A stretch of 26,928 nt of DNA from a virus, in IMG/VR virus record IMGVR_UViG_3300042520_001746, positions 1-26,928 of that record; one strand, written 5' to 3'. Below, in pieces: positions 8,163-18,600 of this stretch; positions within the stretch are counted from its first letter, which is position 1, and the number at the start of each line of letters is the position of its first letter. The notes under the pieces are model-generated. The model was not told the origin of the DNA. It worked only from the letters and a program-made list of their open reading frames with translations, and searched no databases. Made by a program: the position numbers and the translations under genes.

Positions 8163-11137
8163 TATTCAAAACAACTAACTGAAAGATTTATACCAACGGA
8201 TAATTGAACTTGTTCTGATGTGTTGTTGTCAACAGACCTCAAGTTAGTTATTGTTAATTTATTACCATTTAATGTGTAAGTATACCCATATTGGTAAATT
8301 TTATACAAATTATTGATTAATGTTGTTCTCCAAGTGTAATCAGATGGGGCATCACTAATACCATATCCTGTATAGAAAAACTCATTAATAATTGTTTGAG
8401 AACCAATAGTAAGAGTTAAATACCATTCTGATTTTACAGAGTTTTGTGTACAAATCTCAGGATTTAAATCATTTTGAGTATAAAAATTATTAACTCTATT
8501 AGCCAATATTCCTGTGAAGTTTGAAACAGTAGCATCACCATTTAACCAAGGGTAGATGAAGAACTCGGCGTAACCTGTGTTACAATCATAATCAAATATA
8601 TTTGAGATAATAAAACATGGTTCCGCAGGAACTGGTACAATTTGACAACCTCTCTGTCTTCTATAAACAAATTTTTGTTTGTGAAAGATTGAATTTTCAA
8701 GTCTGACACCTGTCATCCAAATTGTTGTTGCCGGAATCATTTGTTCAATTAGTTTCATCCAAAAAGGACCTAAAGCATCAACATACTCAATCAACTTTTG
8801 ATAGGTATATTTGTTATTTGGAAGTCCAACAGTTTGTTCAGATTGTATGTATTTCCAAAACACACTTTGTAGTGTTGGATACCCACCAGTCTTACCATCC
8901 GTTATGTACATTCTGTTTCTGGCATTAATCATATTTTGCCAAAACGTTTGAGCAAATTCAAAGAATGTTTTCTTCTGTGGTTCAGGGTCAATAACAGTAT
9001 CATCAATACCACCCGGTGTTGGGAAATTCGCGGTATATCCTGATTCAGGAATTGGGTAATTATAGTTTCTTGATTGGTCCCAAACATCATATGCCAAACC
9101 TTGGCCTACATTCAAGAATATATCAACGTTCTTAACGTTTAAAACTAATTTTTCACTATCAGTGAAATAGTAGGCTTCATATCCACCTTCAGTTGAAACT
9201 CTCAATCTATCATCGGTCGCAACCCAAGACTTTTGATTGTCAGGTACTTTTCTTAATTTGTAACCATCCATCATATATGGGAAGTCCGAAAATCTTTGAA
9301 GATATATTCCACCATAGGTGAATGGTTCTAACGAAACTTGGTTATCTAAATTTTGTCCTGTGTAAGTTTGATAGGTTGGTGTAAATTGGTCAGGACTTCT
9401 ATGTTGTGGTGTTGATTGATACCAACCAGCCCCTTCTTGAAAGAAAACCGCATTTGAACCCGTATTTGCCGGTGATTGTGGAAAACCATCATTCGCAACA
9501 GGGTAATCATTTCTTCTGATGTTGACGGTTTGATAATCAGTTGTTGTTGTGTATGCAGTAAATTGTTCACCTCTAATAGAATATGTAACAGCACCATTTA
9601 AAGTTGGTGTTTCTGTCACATAAGTACCACCTGATAATGATGCCCATTGGGTATCAAAATTGACCATATTAATTCTTTGGTCGGCTAAATAAATGAATTC
9701 GTTATAATCAATCAAAGCATCAGGTGCTCCAATCAATCTTAATAAAAATTCAACAGATTTTCTTGTTCCCTTACTTTTAAAAAGATATGCAGAATTTAAT
9801 ATCAAATTTCTATAGAATTGGTAATTTAATTCTGTAGGTGTTTGAGACCTTGCATAACCAGGGTATTCAGTTATGGTTGTTCCAAAAACACTGTCTAAGA
9901 AATTTTCGTTAGTGATTGGTGAGAAATTATTTGACCAACCCAACGTTTGAGAAAGATTAAATAATAATTGTGATGGGATATCATTACCCGGATTATAGTC
10001 AACACTATTCATCCACGCTAATGAATCAATAAATTGTTTTATTTGGTCAAAACTTCTACCATAAATCTGTAAAACTTTTTCAACCCTTTGGTCCATGGTA
10101 TCAAATTCTTTAATTGAATCTGTAATCAAAAATCTTGATACCAAGTTTGTTTTATACGAGTCTAAACTTTCCGCAGTGTCAGCTAATTTCGCAAGGTAAT
10201 TGTCAAATCTACCCGAGATAATATCTAAATTCCAAATACCATCTTTAGGCCATGTAACTTGAACATAACCAGTATAAAATTGTCCGGCTTCGTTCTGTAA
10301 AGGTACTTGAAAATTTGCGGTGTATTCAGGTGAAATAAGTCTATTCATCAAGAATTTTTCCACCTCATCTAAATCTTCCGCAAAAACTTGGTCAACAATA
10401 AAATCATTAGGTCTAACTATGAAATTATCTAACGATGTTGATAAACCACTGAAAGGATTTCCTTGAACTATAAAATTTAATGAACCTGAATCAATTGAAG
10501 GTGATGGTGTAAACCCAATAACTCGGTATTCAATACCATCCAATGATAATGCATAATCTAAATAAGTTTTTGTTAAATTACGATACTTGGATGTTACAAT
10601 TTCTCGTAACATAATATTAGTTGTTGCACTAACAGAATACTCTATGTTAAAAGGATTGTAGATTCTTGAAACACTCACATCAAAACTTGTCTCATCCTCA
10701 ACTGAGTCATAAACAATATTTGTTGCAGTTTGTCCTGTGGTATAGTTTGTCATCGTTCTTCTGACATCCAAACCCGCAGGGAAAAAGTTAATTATCTTAT
10801 TTATTGATACACTGAATCTTTTTGCTAATGAACCATAAAGAGAAAAGTTTAGAACTTGTGAAACATCATAATTTGGGTATACCCTAAACTGTGATTGTAA
10901 TATTCTTCTACTTTGGTCAACAGAATTTACATCTAAATCCTCTAAACTTATTGGTTCAGAAAATGTTCCAATTGAAAAAGTTCTATTAACTTTTTCTGTT
11001 ACCGATGTTGTAAAATCAAAAACAGCATTAGTCAGTCCACCACCTTCAACAACTTGAAATCCTACGATGTTGTCAAAAGTTCCGGCACCACTACCTGGTG
11101 TTGGTGGGTAGAAAAATTTTGTCGAATTGACTGCCAT
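8162..11137 (-). CDS. Baseplate wedge/tail protein with tail-protein-I (gp7-like) region
   Basis: 991 residues starting MAVNSTKFFYPPTPG. The start overlaps the preceding stop by one base (TAATG). Residues about 345-480 hold a helical segment with DTMDQRVEKVLQIYGRSFD and, around 439-475, YLFKSKGTRKSVEFLLRLIG; a Lys/Arg-Gly-Thr followed by an amphipathic helix is the hallmark stretch of P2 gpI-like tail proteins, the counterparts of T4 gp7 in the wedge. T4 gp7 is about 1030 residues, similar in length. The rest is beta-rich. Residues 903-991 form a C-terminal domain shared with the next gene's product. Cys is scarce until the last 150 residues. The wedge assignment rests on a short motif and position; an alternative is a baseplate-fibre connector. 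Confidence 0.6.
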   Translation of the reverse strand: MAVNSTKFFYPPTPGSGAGTFDNIVGFQVVEGGGLTNAVFDFTTSVTEKVNRTFSIGTFSEPISLEDLDVNSVDQSRRILQSQFRVYPNYDVSQVLNFSLYGSLAKRFSVSINKIINFFPAGLDVRRTMTNYTTGQTATNIVYDSVEDETSFDVSVSRIYNPFNIEYSVSATTNIMLREIVTSKYRNLTKTYLDYALSLDGIEYRVIGFTPSPSIDSGSLNFIVQGNPFSGLSTSLDNFIVRPNDFIVDQVFAEDLDEVEKFLMNRLISPEYTANFQVPLQNEAGQFYTGYVQVTWPKDGIWNLDIISGRFDNYLAKLADTAESLDSYKTNLVSRFLITDSIKEFDTMDQRVEKVLQIYGRSFDQIKQFIDSLAWMNSVDYNPGNDIPSQLLFNLSQTLGWSNNFSPITNENFLDSVFGTTITEYPGYARSQTPTELNYQFYRNLILNSAYLFKSKGTRKSVEFLLRLIGAPDALIDYNEFIYLADQRINMVNFDTQWASLSGGTYVTETPTLNGAVTYSIRGEQFTAYTTTTDYQTVNIRRNDYPVANDGFPQSPANTGSNAVFFQEGAGWYQSTPQHRSPDQFTPTYQTYTGQNLDNQVSLEPFTYGGIYLQRFSDFPYMMDGYKLRKVPDNQKSWVATDDRLRVSTEGGYEAYYFTDSEKLVLNVKNVDIFLNVGQGLAYDVWDQSRNYNYPIPESGYTANFPTPGGIDDTVIDPEPQKKTFFEFAQTFWQNMINARNRMYITDGKTGGYPTLQSVFWKYIQSEQTVGLPNNKYTYQKLIEYVDALGPFWMKLIEQMIPATTIWMTGVRLENSIFHKQKFVYRRQRGCQIVPVPAEPCFIISNIFDYDCNTGYAEFFIYPWLNGDATVSNFTGILANRVNNFYTQNDLNPEICTQNSVKSEWYLTLTIGSQTIINEFFYTGYGISDAPSDYTWRTTLINNLYKIYQYGYTYTLNGNKLTITNLRSVDNNTSEQVQLSVGINLSVSCFE

Positions 11138-12045
11138 TATTCTGTAATAGTGGTGAAGTTTTTAGTGTAATCAATATTAGTACCTCTATCCTGACGAACT
11201 TCGTAAAGAAGAGCATTAAATTGGTCACGGATTTCGTATAGATTGTATTGTTTGTAAATGTTATTTTCACTATCATACATTGTGTAAACCCCATCATCAA
11301 TACTCTTAGTTTGATTACCAAATAGAGCAATTGCAAGAGATGATGTGTCGTATTCAACAATATCAACTTCAATTGTTATTGGATTGAAAAATGTGTTGGA
11401 TAATATAATACTTTGCGCTGGTTGTCCAATAAATGGTGTTGCGTTTGGTTTGTTTGTTGGCGATGATGATGGTGATACAGTCAAAAACATTAAATTAGAC
11501 ACCCCATCAACGTAACGATATCTTACCGCCTTTTGTGTTGTGTTTACTTGGTTAACAACAACAGGTTCACAATAAAAACAAGATGTCACAATTCTGAAAA
11601 AATTTGGGACTTTAGAACCGTCAGAATTCAAGTATTCAATTCTAAACCCAACTAATCCTTGAGGTACAAATTTGTTTCTAAATTGTTCAGGAACATTAGA
11701 TAAATCAATAACAATCCCTTTTACGTTTGGTAATGCACTCAAAACACCACAATCACTAATTGTAGTTCTAATTTGTGCAGGTCTTATCATTAGAGTATAA
11801 ATCCCAATTTGGTTGAACTCTTCGGCTGGTAATGTTAGATTGTATAATCCCCCAAGTACTTCAATACCAGCATTACCACCTGTATTGGTGTTATTAAAGT
11901 AAGGACGCAATATTGAAGGTGCGTCTAATGTTTTTAAAACAAAGTCCGTAGTTTGGTCCCTTGAAGGTGTGTAATTCAGAATGATTTCCACATCTTCAGG
12001 AGAAACGTCTGCGGGTCTTATTGTTCCATATGTTCCAACTGCCAT
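11137..12045 (-). CDS. Structural protein of unknown function (302 aa)
   Basis: Begins MAVGTYGTIRPADVSPEDVEI. Beta-rich, with SCFYCEP near the middle and an Asp/Tyr-rich C-terminus ending NFTTITE. It has its own 26-bp leader with a TATTTAT box and heads a set of tightly overlapping genes (302, 991, 1088 and 122 residues), suggesting they are transcribed and assembled together. Length and position are similar to the T4 baseplate proteins gp8/gp9, which join wedge to fibres, but I see no diagnostic sequence match. Conserved position between a PKD-like protein and the gp7-like protein suggests baseplate periphery. Confidence 0.65.
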   Translation of the reverse strand: MAVGTYGTIRPADVSPEDVEIILNYTPSRDQTTDFVLKTLDAPSILRPYFNNTNTGGNAGIEVLGGLYNLTLPAEEFNQIGIYTLMIRPAQIRTTISDCGVLSALPNVKGIVIDLSNVPEQFRNKFVPQGLVGFRIEYLNSDGSKVPNFFRIVTSCFYCEPVVVNQVNTTQKAVRYRYVDGVSNLMFLTVSPSSSPTNKPNATPFIGQPAQSIILSNTFFNPITIEVDIVEYDTSSLAIALFGNQTKSIDDGVYTMYDSENNIYKQYNLYEIRDQFNALLYEVRQDRGTNIDYTKNFTTITE

Positions 12046-12062
12046 TTTATATCTTTATTTCA

Positions 12063-12071
12063 ATAAATAGT
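12063..12071 (-). promoter_or_regulatory. TATTTAT box before the 302-residue gene
   Basis: Coding strand reads ACTATTTAT directly after the stop codon of the 364-residue gene and 17 nt before ATG 12045. The nine-base core is identical to those at 2870-2878 and 20873-20881. Its position suggests a new transcript starting inside the structural cluster. Confidence 0.45.
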
Positions 12072-13166
12072 TTATCCTTTTTTTTCTATAAGAAAATATC
12101 CGTATCCATAATTTTCCATATCAGACACGGTTGATACTTCCCCTAATCTTCTTATTTGTTCGTAAGCGGTATTTTTACCTCTTTCAACAAACACATCTGA
12201 TATAATTTGAGGTTGGTCAATTACACCCATCAAAATCGGTTCTTTGGTTATGGGAACCGCTTCAATCATGTTTTGGGTTAATCCACTACTGTTTTCAAAA
12301 TATATTGTCGTACCATCTGAGTAGTCGTAGTAATCAACATTTTGAACCGTATATCCTGTATATGACGATGCAATGTTATTAACAACACCAATTATCTCAG
12401 CACCTTGAATTACAGGAACCCCAACTATGTAAGGTGTTACACCATATTGTTGTAGTTCTGTTAATCTTGAAGTCGTTACACCTGATACAACAAATGGTAC
12501 CGTTGTGTATCCTGATGAGACTTGTTGAGCAACAGTGTTGTCAGCGTCATATGGATAGATGTAATCATAACTTATTGGTGTTGTTGACCAATTACCACCC
12601 AAAGGTTGGAAGAATGCTCTTCCTTTCGGATTATAAATTATAACATTTTCAAACGGAACTTGAACTTCTTTTGAAACTAAGTTAACACCAAAAGGTGTTG
12701 TTTGTTTCATAGTTATGGTATACCCGCTTTTTGCCAATGGATATGTATGACTCAATGTCTCTCCACCGAATATTTCTTCAGGACTATTATCACCCCAATT
12801 TATTTTATAAGATGAAAACTCAAGAAATGATTTTGATTTTTGTGAGCTGTTGTATACGGTAAATGTATATGGAGTAACTGTAGATGATGTGAATATAAAA
12901 TTTGTTACAACATCAGCCTGTTCAGCTACACCATCAAATGGGGTATAATAACCCATGTCAATGGTTGTTTGAGTCAACATGATAGGAACCGTAAGACCTG
13001 TTAATATTGAAGCTCCGTTTGTTCCACCTGTCAACACTTGTTGCATTGATAGATAAACACCAACTTCAGTTACCTCTATGGTATTACCATTAACATAACT
13101 TGTTAAACCGGTTACCAAATCTGATTTGATAAATTCAGGCGATATTTGAAATTTATAATCAACCAT
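12072..13166 (-). CDS. Virion protein with PKD-like domain
   Basis: 364 residues starting MVDYKFQISPEFIKSD. Residues about 98-172 fit a PKD/immunoglobulin-like beta sandwich: KINWGDNSPEE at 121-131 (the WGD-x-S signature) followed by LSHTYPLAKSGYTITMK, where HTY and the alternating strand are typical. PKD domains in phages decorate capsid or tail surfaces and often bind carbohydrate or stabilise the shell. The rest is unrecognised. It overlaps the upstream 274-residue gene by 8 bp, so the two are coupled, and its stop is followed at once by the next TATTTAT box. Confidence 0.65.
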   Translation of the reverse strand: MVDYKFQISPEFIKSDLVTGLTSYVNGNTIEVTEVGVYLSMQQVLTGGTNGASILTGLTVPIMLTQTTIDMGYYTPFDGVAEQADVVTNFIFTSSTVTPYTFTVYNSSQKSKSFLEFSSYKINWGDNSPEEIFGGETLSHTYPLAKSGYTITMKQTTPFGVNLVSKEVQVPFENVIIYNPKGRAFFQPLGGNWSTTPISYDYIYPYDADNTVAQQVSSGYTTVPFVVSGVTTSRLTELQQYGVTPYIVGVPVIQGAEIIGVVNNIASSYTGYTVQNVDYYDYSDGTTIYFENSSGLTQNMIEAVPITKEPILMGVIDQPQIISDVFVERGKNTAYEQIRRLGEVSTVSDMENYGYGYFLIEKKG

Positions 13167-13983
13167 TTGGCTCTACATATTCATACCATTTTATGGGTTG
13201 AGTTGTTCCAACCCTATCAAAACTTATCGTGTCATAAACATTGTATTTTTGAGACGGATAATTTAAATTAACTTGATAGTAAAAATTAAATAAGTTATTT
13301 GGTGCGTATGTGTTAGATGTAGACTCAGATTGGGGTCTATTAATCATACGAGTAAACGTACCGGTCTTAGCGTTCCAAAATTTACAAGACATATAAAATC
13401 TTGTGATGTCAATATATTCTCTTGATTGTAACCAATAGATAAAGAATCCATTTGTATCCCCAACAAAATCCAAAATATATTTTGGTTTGTTAATATCAAC
13501 CACCGTTCCTTGCATGTCGGCAACCATCTTTTCACCTTGAGTTGTCGGGAGAATCATTGTTAAATAATTCTTTTGTTGTGCCTCTGATGGTGAATCGTAG
13601 AAATCTAATTTAAAGAAACTTTTCTTGAAATTATTTCTATAATAGTATACCTCGTCGGTTGTAAACCCTTCACTTCTATAATCAACAATCCAGTTTTGTG
13701 TAGAACCTGTTCCACTTATTGTACCACCAGAAAAGAAATAAAACTCATAGTTAACATCTGTCCTTACCGTTAAATCATTTACGTTTGTTGATGTGTAACC
13801 TGAATGAGCGAATCTGATAGTTTCAAAATCAAAACCTTTACCGGCAACTTCAGACACAATTTTTGTCTCAATTTCCCTAATCTCATTTTCAGTATCCAAC
13901 AAACTCCAATTCAATTGAACAGGAATAAACAGACCTTTGTCTTGAATATCATTTCTACTAATTTGAATTTTATTCACAGTCAT
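13159..13983 (-). CDS. Structural protein of unknown function (274 aa)
   Basis: Starts MTVNKIQISRNDIQDKG at ATG 13983, 14 bp inside the end of the 564-residue gene; the other end overlaps the 364-residue gene by 8 bp. Rich in Asn, Tyr, Phe, Thr and Ser with a beta-strand pattern, no cysteine cluster except SCKF, no membrane segment or signal peptide. Membership in the overlapping wedge cluster implies a baseplate or tail component. No family recognised. Confidence 0.65.
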   Translation of the reverse strand: MTVNKIQISRNDIQDKGLFIPVQLNWSLLDTENEIREIETKIVSEVAGKGFDFETIRFAHSGYTSTNVNDLTVRTDVNYEFYFFSGGTISGTGSTQNWIVDYRSEGFTTDEVYYYRNNFKKSFFKLDFYDSPSEAQQKNYLTMILPTTQGEKMVADMQGTVVDINKPKYILDFVGDTNGFFIYWLQSREYIDITRFYMSCKFWNAKTGTFTRMINRPQSESTSNTYAPNNLFNFYYQVNLNYPSQKYNVYDTISFDRVGTTQPIKWYEYVEPNG

Positions 13984-15664
13984 CTACGGCAGGTTGTGTT
14001 GCAATGTTTAATCCTCCAAGGATGTCTTGATAGTTTGTACCCTCAGGTATTAATCTAAACACATAATCCCTGTAAGGATAATGAGCTCTATTCAAATAAG
14101 GATAGTTTACACCTCTATCTAAATTATCAAACTCACCATATAAATAAGGCTCCCTCCATCTAAACTCTTGGTCTATGGTAGAATAAAACGCATAACTTGG
14201 GATGTTTTCAGAATTGTTCTGTGGTGCGGTTTCAACGTAATCAGAAAATACTCTCAAGGTTAATGGAACGTGAGGTACATAATAGTAACCCATGGCATTT
14301 GGATTTGGGGTTGATTCTGTTTTAAACACATCTTGGTTGAATTTAATTTTATGAATCAACGGTGAAATAACTCTTTCAACTTGTTCATAATCATTCCACT
14401 CACAAAAATCACCGTCTAATAAATCTCCAACTTTTAATACTTGATTGTAATAAAATGTTTCAGTTGTTCCGCTAGTTTTAGTGTAACTATTAACAGGTAT
14501 ATTCGTAAAAGAATATTGGTTATTATCTGACCACCAAGTACTAACGTCTTTAGTTATATTAAATCCCCAACCTATTTTGAGCCCCACACCATTAAATGAC
14601 TTGTTAAAGTATCCACTATATCCTTTGTTGACAACCGATAAAAATATCTCACCGACAGGACGATTTCTGTTGTCCGTAATCCCACTAAGAATCAATTCTT
14701 TTTTCAATGTAACATCGTAAGTATTTGATGATGTTTTCGTTGAGACTCTTGTCTGTTGATTTGGTGTAATAGAACTGAACTCTAATTTTTTCTGATTATT
14801 GAATGGGTTGAGTTCAAATCCAGTTTTTGTTACATCAACTTCATTCTGTGTAAATAAAACTCTGTTTTTTCTAACATAATATTTTGACCTTGTCTCCAAA
14901 TTTGATGGGTTGGAAACTCTTTTAAAAGTCCCCATCCTTCCATTAAAGAATGTATTACCAGTGTAACCAGGGTTTATAATATTAAACACAAAATCAGAAC
15001 TTTCATATCTGTCATTACCTAATGATAATACCTCAAATATTGTATCACCGTCATAGTCAAATGATAATTCAACGGATTCAAATGGAGTTAGTCCATGTGA
15101 CATCAAACACTGAAAAGAAATAATATTAAAACCACCTTCTGAAGATGATGATATTATAAATGGGATACCTTCTTCAGCATTCCACTGAATGGTTTGTCCC
15201 GAATAGGTCCCTTGCATTGTAACACTACCATCATTTGTAGATGGGTAGGTTAAATAATAAGTCCAATTGTAAGTGTACGCACTCTCAGGTGAGTAATCAA
15301 AGTGATAGTCTGTTATTCGTGGTCTAAAGAAATCAAACTCATAATATTGTGGGTAACCTCTCCACACACTACTAACCGATGATTGTTCAGGATTTACATA
15401 ATATAGATTATTAAGAAATGGAATATATTCTGTAGTTCCCGTTAAAGTATTATCATACAAATATTGTAACTTGAATGTTGGTCTGAACACCTCACAAGTT
15501 TGTCTCTCATCATCATATAATTGTGATAAGTTCAAAGAGGTGTTTCTAACAAACTGCGTTAACTCCTCTTGTGTTTGACTTAACTCAAGATTTACCTGTT
15601 GGTCAATAGAAGGTGCCGATTTAAACTGAAGTCTAGACGGTATAATTGTAAAATCACTCATCAC
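13970..15664 (-). CDS. Large structural protein of unknown function (564 aa)
   Basis: Starts MMSDFTIIPSRLQFKSAP (ATG at 15664 or 15661; the upstream gene's stop lies at 15654, so both give an overlap). An N-terminal helical part (NLELSQTQEELTQFVRNTSLN) is followed by aromatic, Tyr-rich beta structure, including many YxY and FxF patterns and a DYEQVERVISPLIHKIKFN segment. Nearly cysteine-free apart from a few residues. It overlaps both neighbours, by 11 and 14 bp, so it belongs to the same expression unit as the 1734-residue protein. A baseplate wedge role is inferred from context alone. Confidence 0.65.
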   Translation of the reverse strand: MMSDFTIIPSRLQFKSAPSIDQQVNLELSQTQEELTQFVRNTSLNLSQLYDDERQTCEVFRPTFKLQYLYDNTLTGTTEYIPFLNNLYYVNPEQSSVSSVWRGYPQYYEFDFFRPRITDYHFDYSPESAYTYNWTYYLTYPSTNDGSVTMQGTYSGQTIQWNAEEGIPFIISSSSEGGFNIISFQCLMSHGLTPFESVELSFDYDGDTIFEVLSLGNDRYESSDFVFNIINPGYTGNTFFNGRMGTFKRVSNPSNLETRSKYYVRKNRVLFTQNEVDVTKTGFELNPFNNQKKLEFSSITPNQQTRVSTKTSSNTYDVTLKKELILSGITDNRNRPVGEIFLSVVNKGYSGYFNKSFNGVGLKIGWGFNITKDVSTWWSDNNQYSFTNIPVNSYTKTSGTTETFYYNQVLKVGDLLDGDFCEWNDYEQVERVISPLIHKIKFNQDVFKTESTPNPNAMGYYYVPHVPLTLRVFSDYVETAPQNNSENIPSYAFYSTIDQEFRWREPYLYGEFDNLDRGVNYPYLNRAHYPYRDYVFRLIPEGTNYQDILGGLNIATQPAVDDCE

Positions 15665-18600
15665 TTAAATACTTTTGTTTAAATTTATCAAGTGCGGTTA
15701 ACCCAGTTTTTAACCCAAAATAAAAATGGAATGGTGCACCCACTAAAAATTTACTATTCCAATTACCAACATTTGGTGTAATTACACCGTTGTTATCTTG
15801 CATGTAAATGTAACCTCTCGCTCTTCTGTCATCACCTTGAGTATTTGAACCGATAAAGTATGTGGGAGATACAACATTTGTTCTATCCAAAACCTGATAC
15901 TTTCTTGAGAAGATATCATTTGTTTCTGTCGCCCATGTATTTTCATCACTACCAAATATTGTTGGATTAGTTAATCTTGGGAATAAATAAGTTAAGAACG
16001 AACTTCTCGGTGGGTTTTGTTCCCACTGATAGAATGGTACTTCTTGTGATTTAATACCGTAACTATATTGAATTGCAGAAGCTGCAGGATTTGGTCTAAA
16101 ATTAATTTTACCAGGTGTTAAGAAATCTTTAAACTGTAGGTCTTCTGTAGTTGAAGAAAAAAAGATTCCCATAACAGGTCCACTGATATTGTTTCCCAAT
16201 AATTGAACGGGGTCATCCGTACCACCAAAAGACTCATAAGCATCTGCCGAGAATTTAACAACACCATTTTCAGAGTTGATTGATAATAATTGTACTAAAT
16301 CACCATCCGCTCTAAATTCTTTTCTTGAAAAAAGAATATTAATAATACTACTATTAAGTGTTTGTGGTAATGTTGTTAAAGATATTAATCTAATAAACAA
16401 GTTATTTGTTATTCTTGATATAACAAAAAACGTTAAAATATCTGAAGTATCACCATAACTTGTTGGTGTAAGTTTATTCATTACAAAACCTTTGTATGTT
16501 GGGTCTAATGAAATTTCAGAATAGATATCACTCTTTGGACCCAAATTCATGATTGTTGTTGGGTATAATAAGTTCAAATCATTAATCTTACCAGCCGAAG
16601 GTGTTTGTCTTTTACCAATAAACCCTTTAGCAGACGATGGATTATAAGGGCTACTTCTCATGTAGAAGTTGTTACTATCGTCATTGAAGTAAACAAACTC
16701 TTTACAGTACGTTGTTCTAACAGGTTTATTCTGACCATCATAAACAGTTCTTGTTTGAATTGGTGGTGTGTATAATGTTCCGTTTACCCAGTTGTTAGTA
16801 AATGTTTGTGATAAAACACCTCTACACAACGCATAAAAGAATCTATACCTAACACCATATTCTGTAAATCCTAACAAATCTTTAGGTAATGAAACTAAAG
16901 GTTTTGTCATAAACCTATAACATCCATCATAAACTATGTCATTATTTTGACAGTCGGCTTTAACCCCAAAAGTTTTTCCATCACCACTATAACAATCAAT
17001 ACTAACCATGTTGGTACATGAAAAAGTTTCAAGAACATTCACAGCACCTGTTAAATCTGTGATGTCAGAAGTTACAATGTCAGCACCCGTACCATAAGCA
17101 ACAGTTGTAAAATCCTCCTGATACTGAGTGGTGATTTCATAAATGGTGAAACCTAAATTCTGTTGTAACACAGGAACAATACCATTCCAATTTGAACCCT
17201 CCAAGAAATCTGAAGACGGTAGTCTGTCAGTTCTCATTACATTTAAAATCTTATTAGAAATTGTAAGAGGTGTTGATTCAAATTGTGGTAACAAAGAAAC
17301 TGAAATATATTCACTATCAACTTGTGAAGGTTTTTTACCTTGACCTGTTGTCTTTAACCAATAAAAATCTAAACCTGAAACATCTTCTAAAGAATCGTAT
17401 TTACCATCATTGATTTGAGTATCAAAAAAATCGTTTTTATCTTTACTTGTTGTTAATACAACACCACTATTTGTTGGATATCCAAAGTAATCATCAACAC
17501 CATAACTCTTTAAAGTTCTACCACCACTATTTATGAAATTTTTCCATTCAGTATTTGCATCTAATCCACTATAGTAACCAACATTTGATGTTGTAAATGC
17601 TGAAAAACCGTTACCAGCCATAAAGAATTTACTCTCATAAAATATATTAGATTGAACATTGTGATTTTGAACTGACATATCAGTTTCTGTCAGTTTTTGA
17701 ATTGGAATATTAACTCTTGATTTAGTTGTAACAACAACGTCATCTTCATTTGTAAATCCAAGAATCTTACCAATACCATACTTGTTAGTATACAAAGGTG
17801 AGTAAGGGTCAACCCCTCTTTGAAGAATTAAAATATATTGATTTTCAAATCCTTCAAATGTTGTTCTTGGTTGATATCCTGTCGTGTACTTATCCCAAGA
17901 CAAACCTTGTTTCCTAGCATAGGTGACATTAACAACCGAATTTATTAATTTTAAAAATGAATTATATGTAGGTTGTAATTGACATACAGGACCCACAAAC
18001 ACAACACTACCATCACCACTATCAAGTGTTGGTGTTGCACAAGCACAAACCTCTAAAGTTTCACCAACCCAATCTTGTGCGGTTGTATCATATACGTTAG
18101 TTAGGTTAACATATTGTGTAGTTCCATCACAAGCCTGATATGAGAAATATGCGAATAATTGACCGACAGTTGAGTCGTCACATTTTACAACATACTTTCT
18201 ACAAGATGAACACCCTGGTTGTGCAATAAGATTAAACGCATCACTAACGGTAATTGCGGTAACCACTTGGTAATATTCAATGTCCGCAGGGTAATTATAA
18301 TTTGTTTCTGTTGAACCCGAACTTAAGTTATACGTCTGTGTTGTGTCATTAGTTTGAGATGTTGCGTATCTTACCGTTATCGGTCCTGGACCCACCTGTA
18401 AAGTAGTTCCACTAATACCTGTATCTGATTGAGTATTAGAACTGAACTTATAGTTATTGTCCGACGAATTTTCAGGGTTAACAAACGTCAACAACGTTCC
18501 TGATGGGAACGAAGATTGAGACATTATTGTTAAAGTATTATCAAAGTGTTTTACCGTTGCGTTTGATGGATTATCAAAACTAACAGAAATTCTATTGAGT

